From DATJPW01 sp963752855 (GTDB lineage Bacteria; Desulfobacterota; Desulfomonilia; Desulfomonilales; Desulfomonilaceae): a DNA stretch of 64,000 nt. The notes under the pieces are model-generated. The model was not told where the DNA came from and did not search any database. It saw only the letters and a list, made by a program, of their open reading frames with translations. The stretch spans positions 146,809-210,808 of the forward strand of contig CAVVZX010000052.1 in the NCBI GenBank assembly GCA_963752855.1. The letters are read 5' to 3'. Shown in pieces: positions 48,977-58,325 of the stretch. Every line of letters begins with the position of its first letter. Position 1 is the stretch's first letter. The translations under genes and the position numbers were made by a program.

Positions 48977-50227
48977 ATGAAAGAGGCAGCGAAACTGAAT
49001 ATCACCAAAAGCCTACAACTGTTTGAAGAGGCCAGCCGACTCATCCCGGGAGGCGTTCTGGGCGCCAGAAAGCCCGCGGATTTTATCCAGGGAGAATATC
49101 CGATCTTTCTTGAAAGCGGCAAAGGCTGCCGCCTGATCGATGTTGACGGCAATGAATTTATTGATTTCCTCTGCGGTTACGGCCCCATCATCCTGGGTTA
49201 CCGTGAAGAAGAGGTGGATGAAGCGGTTTACAAACAGATAAAAGAGAAAGGATTCTGTTTCACTCTGACACAAAAATACCAGAACATTCTGGCCAAGAAA
49301 CTGACTGAACTTGTGCCTTGTTCCGAGTTGAGCATTTTTCTGAAAACCGGCTCCGACGCCAGCACCGCAAGTATTCGTATTGCAAGAGCCCATACGAATA
49401 AGCTCAAGGTGATGCGCTGCGGTTATCATGGCTGGCATGACTGGTGTGTTGAGATGAAAGGCGGGATACCTTCAAAATTCTACGAAGATGTCTTTGAATT
49501 TCAATATAATGACCTTGGCCGGCTAAAAGATCTGATGGCAACCCACGGAGCCGAGACCGCCGCCATCATCATGACGCCTTTCGGCCATCCCAATCATCGA
49601 AAGATGCAGGAACCGAACCCCGGCTTTCTTGAAGGTGTTCGAGAGATTGCTGACAAATATGGCGCCGTATTGATCTATGACGAGATCCGCACCTGTTTCA
49701 GGCTTTCAATGGGCGGCGCCCAGAAACTCTATGGTGTCACCCCTGACCTGACTGTTCTTGGAAAAGCAATGGCCAACGGGTATCCCATCTCTGTCGTGAC
49801 CGGAAAAAAGGATGTCATGACGGCGGCTGCGGACAAGCTTTTCATTTCCTCAACGTTTTTTCCTAACAGTGAAGGTTTTGTTGCTGCGCTCAAGACCATA
49901 GAAATCCTTGAGCGGGAAAATGTGCTCGAAAATATCTGGGAAAAGGGCGAAAGATTCTTGAAAAAGCTTCGGGCAATGGTTGACGAGTACAATGTGGGAG
50001 CTGAACTGACCGGGGTGGCGCCTATGTTCTACGTCACCTTTAAAGAGGATGAAACAGGCGCTCATAAGGGCAAACGTAAGGATTTCTATACTCAACTTAT
50101 TCGCAGGGGAATCTTTTTCGCGCCGTACCATCATTCCTACATCAGCTATCGGCACACTGAAGAAGACTTGGAGGCGGCCTTGAAGGTGATTGATGAATCC
50201 CTGGCTTTTATAAAGGGGAAGTATTAA
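48977..50227 (+). CDS. class III aminotransferase, glutamate-1-semialdehyde aminomutase-like
   Basis: A 416-residue fold-type I PLP enzyme: RLIPGGVLGARKPADF, IDVDGNEFIDFLCGYGPIIL, FLKTGSDASTASIRIARAHT, GYHGWHDWC and YDEIRTCFRLSMGG. The PLP lysine is in VLGKAMANGYPIS. Close to HemL by pattern but without a heme gene context; many such enzymes act on omega-amino acids or beta-amino acids. In an operon with the upstream dehydrogenase. A broken partial copy of its 3' end lies at 51440-51554. Confidence 0.85.
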   Translation: MKEAAKLNITKSLQLFEEASRLIPGGVLGARKPADFIQGEYPIFLESGKGCRLIDVDGNEFIDFLCGYGPIILGYREEEVDEAVYKQIKEKGFCFTLTQKYQNILAKKLTELVPCSELSIFLKTGSDASTASIRIARAHTNKLKVMRCGYHGWHDWCVEMKGGIPSKFYEDVFEFQYNDLGRLKDLMATHGAETAAIIMTPFGHPNHRKMQEPNPGFLEGVREIADKYGAVLIYDEIRTCFRLSMGGAQKLYGVTPDLTVLGKAMANGYPISVVTGKKDVMTAAADKLFISSTFFPNSEGFVAALKTIEILERENVLENIWEKGERFLKKLRAMVDEYNVGAELTGVAPMFYVTFKEDETGAHKGKRKDFYTQLIRRGIFFAPYHHSYISYRHTEEDLEAALKVIDESLAFIKGKY

Positions 50228-50277
50228 TCCGGGAACATGTTTTCAGGTCGTGGGTTTGCGGATCGGAGGTCCAAGCA

Positions 50278-51403
50278 ATGGGTGACAGATTGACGGGCGT
50301 AAACCGCCACCAGGGATGCATCATTGCAGCAACGATTCTGCTTTCCATCATTTTTTCGTGGCAAGCAGCTTCGCATAGTTCTCAACCTGCGCCACCGACC
50401 ACTCCGGCGGAAGATAACGGGGCTCGCCAATTGCCTGCAAGGGCTATCCCGGTTCCCACTACCGTTAGTCCTGAGCTGCAAAAAGCCATTGCGAAACCGT
50501 TAGGGCCAAACGAGCGATTTTGGAGCACGGCGCCCAAGAGATACCGAAGAATGGCGGAAACTCATCGCACAAACCGAAAAGGAGGGTACCGAGGGGGTTG
50601 CGCAACTGCTCAAACGCTACGCGGTCAAGGTTCAGAGCCAAACTGTTTCCGGCGTAAGAACGTTCATTGTCTTGCCGGAGTCCCTTCCGGAAGAGAATCG
50701 GAACCGTGTTTTGGTCCACGTCCATGGCGGGGCCTATGTTTTTTATGGCGGCGAAGCCTGCGTTGGGGAAGCTATTCTGGCAGCTCACTTCGGGAAGATG
50801 AAAGTAGTTTCAGTGGACTACCGTATGCCGCCCGACCATCCTTTTCCTGCCGCCCTTGACGACACGATCGCAGTATATAAAGAACTGCTGAAGACCTATA
50901 GAGCCGAAAATATGGCTATCTTCGGAACATCCTCAGGCGGCGGACTGGCTGCTGCCGTGATCCTCCGGCTGCGGGACCTGAACATCCTCCTCCCCGCCGC
51001 GGCGGGACTGGGAACACCGTGGGTGGACATCACCAGGACGGGGGACACTCTTTATACCAACGAGCAGATCGACGACGTGCTTGTCTTGTATGGCGGCCTT
51101 ATAGATGCAGCCGCCAAACTCTACGCGGGTCCCGCTGATATGAAGGATCCGCTCCTCTCTCCGATTTACGGGGACTTCAGCAAGGGTTTTCCTCCGACCA
51201 TACTCACCTCCGGCACTCGTGATCTGTTGCTGAGCTGCACAGTGCGGATGCATCGCAAACTCAGACAGGCCGGCATTAGAGCCGAGCTTCAGGTCTTTGA
51301 GGGTATGTCTCATGCGGAGTATCTTCTCATACCAGGCTTACCGGAGGGCGAAGAGGCTTTTCAGGAGATCGCGCGTTTCTTTAGCAGCCATCTGGGCAGA
51401 TAG
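50278..51403 (+). CDS. secreted alpha/beta-hydrolase (HSL-type lipase/esterase), one frameshift
   Basis: ATG 50278 starts MGDRLTGVNRHQGCIIAATI, with a hydrophobic signal-like segment, then a Pro-rich linker. A shift near 50535 moves to the frame with DTEEWRKLIAQTEKEGTEG, LVHVHGGAYVFYGG (oxyanion HGG), IFGTSSGGGLAAA (nucleophile Ser), TSGTRDLLL (Asp) and GMSHAEYLL (His), ending at 51403. Joined length about 375 residues. All catalytic residues are present. It sits between the aminotransferase gene and a relic of it. Confidence 0.78.
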
Positions 51404-51439
51404 AACGCTATCCGCAAGTCCGGGACAAGTCCTTGGAAT

Positions 51440-51554
51440 TCCCGAGAAAAAGCTTCAGGCGGTCGTTGACAAACATGATCTGGGAGCTGGACTGACCGGG
51501 GCGGCCTTGAAGGCGATTGATGAATCCCTAGCTTTTATAAAGGAAAAATATTAG
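51440..51554 (+). pseudogene. partial duplicate of the aminotransferase 3' end
   Basis: Reads KKLQAVVDKHDLGAGLTG followed directly by AALKAIDESLAFIKEKY and a stop. The intact gene at 48977-50227 has KKLRAMVDEYNVGAELTG and, 55 residues later, AALKVIDESLAFIKGKY. So this is a diverged copy with an internal deletion and no start. Its end overlaps the 3' end of pheA. Confidence 0.75.
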
Positions 51555-52635
51555 TCGCGGATGAATCGATAGGATACGATCCCAAAATTTTCACCATTGT
51601 CCGCAGGCTGTCAATTTCCTTCAAACAACTTGTTACCTTGGGTTGATCCCGATGGCCTGCCAAGTCAACGAAAAAGGCATACTTCCAGGGAATGCCTCCT
51701 CTGTCGGGTCTGGATTCTATCCTGGACAAGTTTATCTCGTGTCTGGCGAATATTTCCAGGATCTTGAATAGCGCTCCAGGCGTATCTTCGGTCCAGAAGA
51801 CAAGGGATGTCCTGTCGAGCCCCGTGGCGGCCGGTTTTTCGCGCCCCAACACCAGAAATCGAGTGATATTCTCGGGCATGTCCTGGATGTCCCTGCTTAT
51901 TACGTTCAGGCCAAGCTTTTTAGCAAGGTTCTCCCCGGCCACTGCTGCTGTTTCAGGATTTAGCAGAGCTATCTCCGCGGCTTTTGCGGTGCTGGATGTC
52001 TCCTGTAGCGCGATGCCGGGCAGGCGCCGGTTAAGCCATTGACGACACTGAGCAAGTGCTTGAGGATGGGAAACCACCGTCCGGATGTCTTCCATTCGGC
52101 CGCTCAGGCTCATGAGCACATGTCTGATATTCAGGACAATCTCGCCGCAAATGCCTATTTCTGAACCCATGAGCGAATCCAGTGTCTCGCGGACTGACCC
52201 TTCGATGCTGTTTTCTACCGGGACGACTCCGAAATCCGCGGCTGTTCGGCCAAGTTCTTCAAAAACTTCTCTCACAGTCGAGCAAGGCGAGAATGAGTGT
52301 GAGTTTCCGAACCTTTTTACAGCGGCGTCATGCGTGTGCGTTCCGGGCGGACCAAGATACGCGATTGTCAATGGTGATTGCAGGGCTCTCGATCCGGAAA
52401 AAATTTCCCGATAAACAGCTTCTAGAGTCTCTGCAAGGATGGGGCCCGCGCTGTGTGATTTGAGACGCCGGAGTATCTCTTCCTCGCGAACCGAATCCAT
52501 TGCATTTTGATTTTCCACGGCTTTCAAACGCCCGATGGCGACCGAAAGGGTCATCCTTCGGTTAAGAAGATCAAGTATTTGAAGATCCAGCTCATCAATA
52601 TTCGTTCGGAGCTTTTCAAGTTTGACGTCTGTCAT
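51535..52635 (-). CDS. pheA: bifunctional chorismate mutase / prephenate dehydratase
   Basis: Turns chorismate into phenylpyruvate. The AroQ-type mutase domain occupies the first 90 residues (LRTNIDELDLQILDLLNRRM). Then comes the dehydratase (IAYLGPPGTHTHDAAVKRFG, VPVENSIEGSVRETLDSLM, SSTAKAAEIALL, NITRFLVLG) and a C-terminal ACT domain for Phe feedback (DTPGALFKILEIFARHEINL, ESRPDRGGIPWKYAFFVDL). ATG 52635 has GAGGG five bases upstream. It diverges from the aroF operon with a 216-base shared upstream region before the aro leader. Confidence 0.95.
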   Translation of the reverse strand: MTDVKLEKLRTNIDELDLQILDLLNRRMTLSVAIGRLKAVENQNAMDSVREEEILRRLKSHSAGPILAETLEAVYREIFSGSRALQSPLTIAYLGPPGTHTHDAAVKRFGNSHSFSPCSTVREVFEELGRTAADFGVVPVENSIEGSVRETLDSLMGSEIGICGEIVLNIRHVLMSLSGRMEDIRTVVSHPQALAQCRQWLNRRLPGIALQETSSTAKAAEIALLNPETAAVAGENLAKKLGLNVISRDIQDMPENITRFLVLGREKPAATGLDRTSLVFWTEDTPGALFKILEIFARHEINLSRIESRPDRGGIPWKYAFFVDLAGHRDQPKVTSCLKEIDSLRTMVKILGSYPIDSSATNIFPL

Positions 52636-52851
52636 GAATCCCTCGCTGTTGATCCACAAAGTAGGATCCCGGAAGCCGAATCACATTTTCTTGCGAGCCG
52701 CTCGGGAAATATAGCAGGTAGACGCTACGAGGGCCAGTGTATCGCCTTGAAGCCGCCGCCAATCCTCAGTAAAATGGTTTACTTACAAAAACAGCTTGAC
52801 CGAGCCTTGAACTGGTGTTACACATGTTCATTACAAGGAAATTCTGAGTCA

Positions 52852-52938
52852 ATGACCAACGATCTACAAACGAGCGCATTTAATTCCTATTATTGGTGGT
52901 ACTTTTATGTACCCGCGGAGGGTAGCGCGCGCTCCTAA
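52852..52938 (+). CDS. aromatic amino acid leader peptide (YYWWYFY), attenuator of the aro-trp operon
   Basis: A 28-codon open frame from ATG 52852 to TAA 52938 encoding MTNDLQTSAFNS, then Y-Y-W-W-Y-F-Y (codons 13-19), then VPAEGSARS. Seven aromatic codons in a row next to a strong terminator (52968-53006) and the first gene aroF are the hallmark of ribosome-stalling attenuation. Shortage of Tyr, Trp or Phe should stall the ribosome here. The end of the leader (GCGCTCC, 52929-52935) can pair with GGAGC in the first terminator arm, a possible antiterminator. AAGGAAATT lies before the ATG. Confidence 0.85.
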   Translation: MTNDLQTSAFNSYYWWYFYVPAEGSARS

Positions 52939-52967
52939 CTTTTAGTTCGTTGGAACCAATACAAAAA

Positions 52968-53006
52968 GAAGATGCGGAGCAAGCGCTCCGCATCTTCTTT
53001 TTTTTT
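52968..53006 (+). terminator. intrinsic terminator of the aro attenuator
   Basis: GAAGATGCGGAGC (52968-52980), loop AAGC, GCTCCGCATCTTC (52985-52997), a perfect 13-bp stem followed by nine T. It ends one base before the aroF ribosome site, so it must be bypassed for the operon to be expressed. Confidence 0.92.
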
Positions 53007-53017
53007 CGGAGGACAAC

Positions 53018-54031
53018 ATGGTGGTCATGATGAAAGAAGACGCGACGGAAGCCCAAGTCGCCAAGGTCATGTTCAAGATCGAAGCGCTTGGAACCAAGGC
53101 CCATCTCTCGAGAGGAACGGTCAATACCTTCGTTGGCGTCGTGGGGGCCACCAACGGGGTAGAGGCAGGGACCTTTGAGTCATTGGACGGGGTTGAGCGA
53201 GTAATATCGGCGCCGGGGCCGGTCATGCTAGCCAGCCGTGACTTCAGGAAAGAAAACAGTGTCTTCTCGATAGACGGATCTAAGATCGGCGAAAAAAAGA
53301 TCATCGTCATCGCGGGGCCCTGTGCGGTTGAAAGCAGGGAGCAACTGATTCAAGCCGCGCTGGAAGTCAAGAAAGGCGGCGCAGTGGCCCTCCGGGGAGG
53401 AGCTTTCAAGCCAAGGACTTCTCCGTACAGCTTCCAAGGCTTGGGAGAGGAGGGCCTCAAAATCCTTGCCGAGGCCAGGGATATGGCCGGTCTGGCAGTG
53501 GTCACCGAGGTGGTCGCCCCCGAACAGGTGCCGCTGGTTTCCCAATACGCGGACGTGCTTCAGATAGGGGCCAGAAACATGCAAAACTATGCTCTGCTTA
53601 ACGCTGTCGGCACGTCACACAAGCCGGTGCTTCTTAAGAGGGCGCTCAGCAGCACCATCGACGAGTTCTTGAATGCGGCGGAATACATACTGAGTCATAA
53701 CAACCCAAGGGTAATCCTCTGCGAACGCGGGATACGAACATTCGAGACGTGCACACGGAATACTGTCGATATAAATGCGATACCTGTTCTCAAATCAATG
53801 ACGCACCTCCCGGTGATCGTCGATCCCAGTCACGGGACGGGGAAACGTGAATACGTTGCGGCAGTGAGCCGAGCCGCGATAGCGGCGGGCGCGGACGGAT
53901 TAATTGTCGAAGTGCATCCTGACCCCGACAACGCCATGTCTGATGGCGATCAAAGCCTTTACCCGCAGGAGTTTCAAGATCTCATGGAGCAGTTGCGACC
54001 TGTGGCCGAGGCAGTGGGCAGGACGCTCTAA
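53018..54031 (+). CDS. aroF: 3-deoxy-7-phosphoheptulonate synthase (DAHP synthase)
   Basis: First step of the shikimate pathway, joining PEP and erythrose 4-phosphate. It is the AroF/AroA(Q)-like beta type with an N-terminal ferredoxin-like regulatory domain (residues 1-70, VVMMKEDATEAQVAKVMFKI). The TIM barrel follows: VIAGPCAVESREQ, VALRGGAFKPRTSPYSFQGL, IGARNMQNYALLNAVG, ILCERGIRTFE, PVIVDPSHGTGKRE. GGAGG five bases before the ATG. First structural gene after the YYWWYFY attenuator. 337 residues, intact. Confidence 0.95.
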   Translation: MVVMMKEDATEAQVAKVMFKIEALGTKAHLSRGTVNTFVGVVGATNGVEAGTFESLDGVERVISAPGPVMLASRDFRKENSVFSIDGSKIGEKKIIVIAGPCAVESREQLIQAALEVKKGGAVALRGGAFKPRTSPYSFQGLGEEGLKILAEARDMAGLAVVTEVVAPEQVPLVSQYADVLQIGARNMQNYALLNAVGTSHKPVLLKRALSSTIDEFLNAAEYILSHNNPRVILCERGIRTFETCTRNTVDINAIPVLKSMTHLPVIVDPSHGTGKREYVAAVSRAAIAAGADGLIVEVHPDPDNAMSDGDQSLYPQEFQDLMEQLRPVAEAVGRTL

Positions 54032-54078
54032 CATATTCATGGTCGTTAAGATGATAAGGACCTCGGAAGGATAAAGCA

Positions 54079-54945
54079 GTGTCGCTTGCGCCAAGTATTG
54101 TGACAATCGTCGGTATGGGTCTTATGGGAGGCAGCCTTGGCATGGCGCTTGTTAAATCCGGCGCGTGCAAAGAAGTCAGGGCGCTGGTCAGGCGAGAGGA
54201 GGCGGTCGAAGAGGTCCTCGCACGCGGAGCTGCTCACGTCGCCGAAACGGATGCGCGGCAGGTCCTGGAAGAGGCCGACTTGGTAGTGTTGGCCACACCT
54301 GTTCGCACCATCGAATCTCAGGTTTCTGAACTGCATAGCTTCCTTAAATCAGGAGCGACCATTACCGACATGGGCAGCGTAAAGACCGGTATTGTTAAGG
54401 CGATGGATAATTTGCCATCTCATATTGGTGCGCTTGGCGGCCACCCAATGTGCGGGAAGGAGACATCCGGCTTGGCTTCGGCCGATCCGGCGCTTTTCAG
54501 GAAAAGGGTCTGGGCGCTGACTCCTTCGAAGCGGACGGATCCCCGAGCGCTCTCACTTGTGGAAACGATGGTTGAGGCTACAGGTGCACGCCGCATGGTT
54601 ATGAATGCTGAAAAGCACGATACAGCAGTGGCATGTATCAGTCATCTTCCTTACGTGCTGGCTACGACGCTCATGGAAGTCGCCAAAGACACGGCAACCG
54701 ATCAGCCGGAGATTTGGGAACTCGCGGCGAACGGGTTCAAGGATACATCAAGAATTGCCGCGTCCGATCTGACCATGATGGTCGATATACTGGCCGCCAA
54801 CAGGGAAAATGTTCTGCAGATGCTCCATCGAGCTTCCCGAGGCATCGACCGAATTGTGGGATTAATGACCGAAAAGAATGACGAAGGACTTCGGGACATG
54901 CTCAGCGAGATTCGAGATCGCCGAATTGGAATGTTTCAGAGCTGA
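54079..54945 (+). CDS. tyrA: prephenate/arogenate dehydrogenase
   Basis: NAD(P)-dependent oxidative decarboxylation of prephenate (or arogenate) toward tyrosine, 288 residues. The Rossmann loop is VTIVGMGLMGGSLGMALVKS. The catalytic part has ITDMGSVKTGIV, GGHPMCGKETSGL, and the active-site His in HDTAVACISHLPYVLA. GTG start with AAGGAT upstream. No mutase or ACT domain is fused, so substrate preference and feedback cannot be told. Confidence 0.92.
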   Translation: MSLAPSIVTIVGMGLMGGSLGMALVKSGACKEVRALVRREEAVEEVLARGAAHVAETDARQVLEEADLVVLATPVRTIESQVSELHSFLKSGATITDMGSVKTGIVKAMDNLPSHIGALGGHPMCGKETSGLASADPALFRKRVWALTPSKRTDPRALSLVETMVEATGARRMVMNAEKHDTAVACISHLPYVLATTLMEVAKDTATDQPEIWELAANGFKDTSRIAASDLTMMVDILAANRENVLQMLHRASRGIDRIVGLMTEKNDEGLRDMLSEIRDRRIGMFQS

Positions 54946-54975
54946 TCGATTCCGATAGCGCGAAAAGGAGAACAC

Positions 54976-56309
54976 TTGTCCGGCCGCATGGGGCTCAAAA
55001 TTCGGCAAGCCAGTCAGCTTAAAGGGAAAGTTTTGCTTCCTGGGGACAAATCCTTGTCTCATAGGGCCTTGATACTGGCAGCGCTGGCAGAAGGAATATC
55101 TCGGATCGAGAACTGTCTCGTCGCCGGAGTGACTGAGGCAATGATTGACTGCTTGAGGGCCATGTGCGTTGACGTGAAAATTGAAGGCCGGTCGGAAAGC
55201 TCTGTCGTGGTTATAGGCGGTAGGAAGTTACATGGCCTGATGGCGCCTGAAGCGGCCTTTGAACTGTCATGGTTCCGCTACCACCATGCGCCTGCTCGCC
55301 GGTGTAATGGCCGGTCAATCGTTTCCCTCAGTTCTTGACGGAAATCAGAGCCTTCGAATGAGACCGATGGAACGGATAGTGGAACCGCTGAGGGCAAAAG
55401 GAGCGCACATTGAGACTGCTAACGGAAATGCCCCGCTCATGTTCTCGCCCTGTCGCTTGCGATCTTCGGAACATGTGCTTCCGGTCGCCAGCGCGCAGGT
55501 GAAGTCAGCCTTGCTTCTGGCGGGACTTTATTCAGACGGTCCCACAACGGTTGTGGAGCCGTACTCCAGCCGGGATCACACGGAGCGACTCCTGGGAAGT
55601 TTGGGTGTTCCTATTGATAGCTGGAAAGATGAGCAGGGCCGCCATGTGGTGACCATATCTCCGGAACGGCTTCACCTTACCGTCGCTGAATCTCAGGCTG
55701 CCGTCGGACCCGTCGTCGGCAGCGTTCTTGGTGGTGGCCGGACTGCTCGCGCCGGATTCCGAGATCGAAGTATCCGATCTTTGTCTGAATCCGGGCCGCA
55801 CCGGGTTATTAGATGTGATTCAATCCATGGGAGCGGACATAAAGGTCTCAACAGGTTTGGACCGCAATGGCGAACCGACAGGGACGTTACAGGTCAGGTC
55901 TTCCGCTTTGAAGGGCGCTACGGTCGGCGGGGCCACGGTAACCAGAATGATTGACGAATTCCCCATTTTGGCCGTCGCCGCAACGCAGGCGCACGGAAAA
56001 ACTATCGTACGCGACGCACAGGAACTCCACTTCAAAGAAAGTGACAGGATTCAGACCTTGGCCGAGGAACTCAGCAAGATGGGCGCTGACATACAGACTC
56101 GGCCTGATGGATTCGAGATCCAAGGGCCTGTGCAACTCAAAGGCGCTGTGGTAAACGCTCACGGTGATCATAGGATTGCCATGAGCCTTGCCGTCGCCGG
56201 ACTAGTCGCGCGAGGCGAAACTGTGGTCGAAGGATGGGAAATCATCCGGGAGTCGTTCCCGGGATTCCCGGAGGTCCTCAACCAGCTCGGAGCTGATCTG
56301 GAATGGTAA
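54976..56309 (+). CDS. aroA: EPSP synthase (3-phosphoshikimate 1-carboxyvinyltransferase), two frameshifts
   Basis: Starts TTG 54976 with AAGGAG six bases upstream. The first frame has LLPGDKSLSHRALILAALAE; it shifts near 55258, and the second has GSATTMRLLAGVMAGQSFPS, LDGNQSLRMRPMERIVEPLR and VASAQVKSALLLAGL. It shifts near 55695, and the third has PSSAAFLVVAGLLAPDSEIE, AQELHFKESDRIQTLAEEL and AHGDHRIAMSLAVAG to 56309. All active-site blocks are conserved, which argues for two sequence errors. About 440 residues joined. Stop overlaps the aroE start. Confidence 0.88.
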
Positions 56310-57147
56310 AGGGAACAACAAGACTTGTGGGGCTTATCGGAGACCCGGTCGCTCATAGCCTCAGCCCGTTAATGCACAACAGCGCTTTCCAGGCGATGCA
56401 AATGGACTGGGCCTACCTGCCTCTCCACGTGCGGCCCGCCAATCTGAGAGATGCGCTCAGGGGAATCTACTCTCTCGGGTTCCTTGGGGTCAATGTGACC
56501 GTGCCGTATAAGGAAAAGGCGCTCCCCTTTCTTGACGGGCTGTCAGACGAGGCGGAACGCATACGGGCAGTCAATTCGATCACGCGTGGTCGAGGGCAGA
56601 TTTCTTGGCGACAACACCGACTGGTCCGGCTTCTTGCGTGATCTGGCTGAAATACGTTTTGATCCGCGAGGATCTAGGGCCCTGATCCTGGGATCCGGAG
56701 GTTCGGCGCGTGCGATAGCCTACGCGCTCCTCTCCGAAGGGGCCACGGTGACAATATGTGGCAGGGACCTTGTGACCTTGACCGAGCTGGTTGCGACACT
56801 TCCGAAAGCTATTTCCAGGAAAGCTCACGGAACCTTTGACGCACGAAAGACTCCATGATCTTCGCGTGGAAGCCGATATCATCGTAAACACGACTCCGCT
56901 CGGGATGGCTCCACACACCGGACTGTCCCCGTGGCCGGAGGAAGTCGCATTCCCGGAGTGCGACCTAGTCTACGATCTTGTTTACAATCCTCCGAAGACC
57001 CGCTTCATCGAGCTGGCCGAGGCAAATGGCGTCAAAGCGGTGAACGGACTGGGGATGTTGATTCATCAAGCCGCGCTCGCTTTCGAGATATGGACCGGAG
57101 CATCAGCCCCCTTGGAAATAATGAGAAAAGCAGTGACAGCATGTTGA
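56303..57147 (+). CDS. aroE: shikimate dehydrogenase, two frameshifts
   Basis: NADPH-dependent reduction of 3-dehydroshikimate. The first frame has LIGDPVAHSLSPLMHNSAFQ and GVNVTVPYKEKALPFLD; it shifts near 56585, and the second has FLGDNTDWSGFLRDL and LILGSGGSARAIAYALLSEG. It shifts near 56815, and the third has DIIVNTTPLGMAPHTGL, YDLVYNPPKTRFIELAE and NGLGMLIHQAALAFEIWTG. Catalytic Lys and Asp blocks are intact. Start overlaps aroA, and the stop overlaps the aroC ATG. Joined length about 281. Confidence 0.87.
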
Positions 57148-58325
57148 AATTTCTTACAGCAGGCGAATCCCATGGACCGGAACTCACGGTAATTCTAGAG
57201 GGTTTGCCCGCGGGAATCCCGCTGACTAGGGCCGATATAGAAGGTGACCTCGCACGGCGCCGGAGGAGCGAGGGGTCTGGCGGCCGCATGTCGATTGAAG
57301 ACGATCAGTTCAGAATAACCGGTGGAGTAATGGCCGGGCTCACTACAGGCGGTCCTATGTGTGTGGTTATTCCCAACAACGATTTCCAAGCATGGAGCAA
57401 AAGGGACATCCCACCGATGACGATCCCTCGACCCGGGCACGCGGACCTCGCGGCCGCCGTCAAATACGGGTACAGGGACTTGAGACTTGGACTCGAAAGG
57501 GCCTCCGCACGAGAAACCGCTGCTCGCGTGGCTATGGGAGCTATCTGCCGGAAGTTCCTGGCCCAGTTCGGCGTGGTGGTAGGCTCTTATGTGATTGCTA
57601 TAGGGCCTGTCACCGCGAATTTTGCAGATTCGGCCGATCATGAGGACCTCTTCCGTCGGGCTGAAGCCAGTCGGGTTCGTTGTCCTGATGAACAGGCTTC
57701 CGCTGCGATGATCGAAGAGATCAGGCTGGCCCGCGAAGCCGGTGATACATTGGGCGGGATGTTCCAATGCGTCGGACTGAACGTCCCTGCCGGCCTCGGG
57801 AGCCACGTCCACTGGGAACGCAGGCTCACTGCACGGCTGATGGCGGCGATAGCTTCCATCCCGGCTATCAAGGGAGTCGAGTTCGGGTCCGCGTTTCAGG
57901 ATGCGGCATCGACCGGCGCAAAGGTTCACGACGAAATTATTGCGGAGCGCACTGACTCTGAAATTGCTCTTCGGCGTTCCTCCAATAGAGCGGCAGGGAT
58001 AGAAGGAGGCATGACCAACGGAGAGCCGCTCGTGATTCGCGCTGCCATGAAGCCTATCAGTACGACGCTTCAGGGACTTGGGTCTGTTGACCTCGCCACC
58101 GGGCAAAAAGTCAAGACCGTTTACGAGCGCAGCGATATCTGCGCCGTTCCTAGGGCCGCTGTCGTGGCCGAGGCAATGGTAGCATTTGTTATCGCTGATG
58201 CGCTGATGGAAAAGCTTGGCGGAGACAGCCTTGAAGAAATGATGCCCAGATTCAGGAGCCTGCGGAAAGCGAAATTGGACGAGTTGCCCATGAACAACGC
58301 GCCGTGGAGTTTCGGATATGAGTAG
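57141..58325 (+). CDS. aroC: chorismate synthase
   Basis: Makes chorismate from EPSP with reduced flavin, 394 residues. MLKFLTAGESHGPELTVILE opens the protein, RRRSEGSGGRMSIEDDQF and RPGHADLAAAVKYGYRDLR follow, and RASARETAARVAMGAI is the conserved core. The frame is open upstream to 56931, but ATG 57141 gives the canonical start and overlaps the aroE stop (ATGTTGA), so translation is probably coupled. Intact. Confidence 0.96.
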   Translation: MLKFLTAGESHGPELTVILEGLPAGIPLTRADIEGDLARRRRSEGSGGRMSIEDDQFRITGGVMAGLTTGGPMCVVIPNNDFQAWSKRDIPPMTIPRPGHADLAAAVKYGYRDLRLGLERASARETAARVAMGAICRKFLAQFGVVVGSYVIAIGPVTANFADSADHEDLFRRAEASRVRCPDEQASAAMIEEIRLAREAGDTLGGMFQCVGLNVPAGLGSHVHWERRLTARLMAAIASIPAIKGVEFGSAFQDAASTGAKVHDEIIAERTDSEIALRRSSNRAAGIEGGMTNGEPLVIRAAMKPISTTLQGLGSVDLATGQKVKTVYERSDICAVPRAAVVAEAMVAFVIADALMEKLGGDSLEEMMPRFRSLRKAKLDELPMNNAPWSFGYE

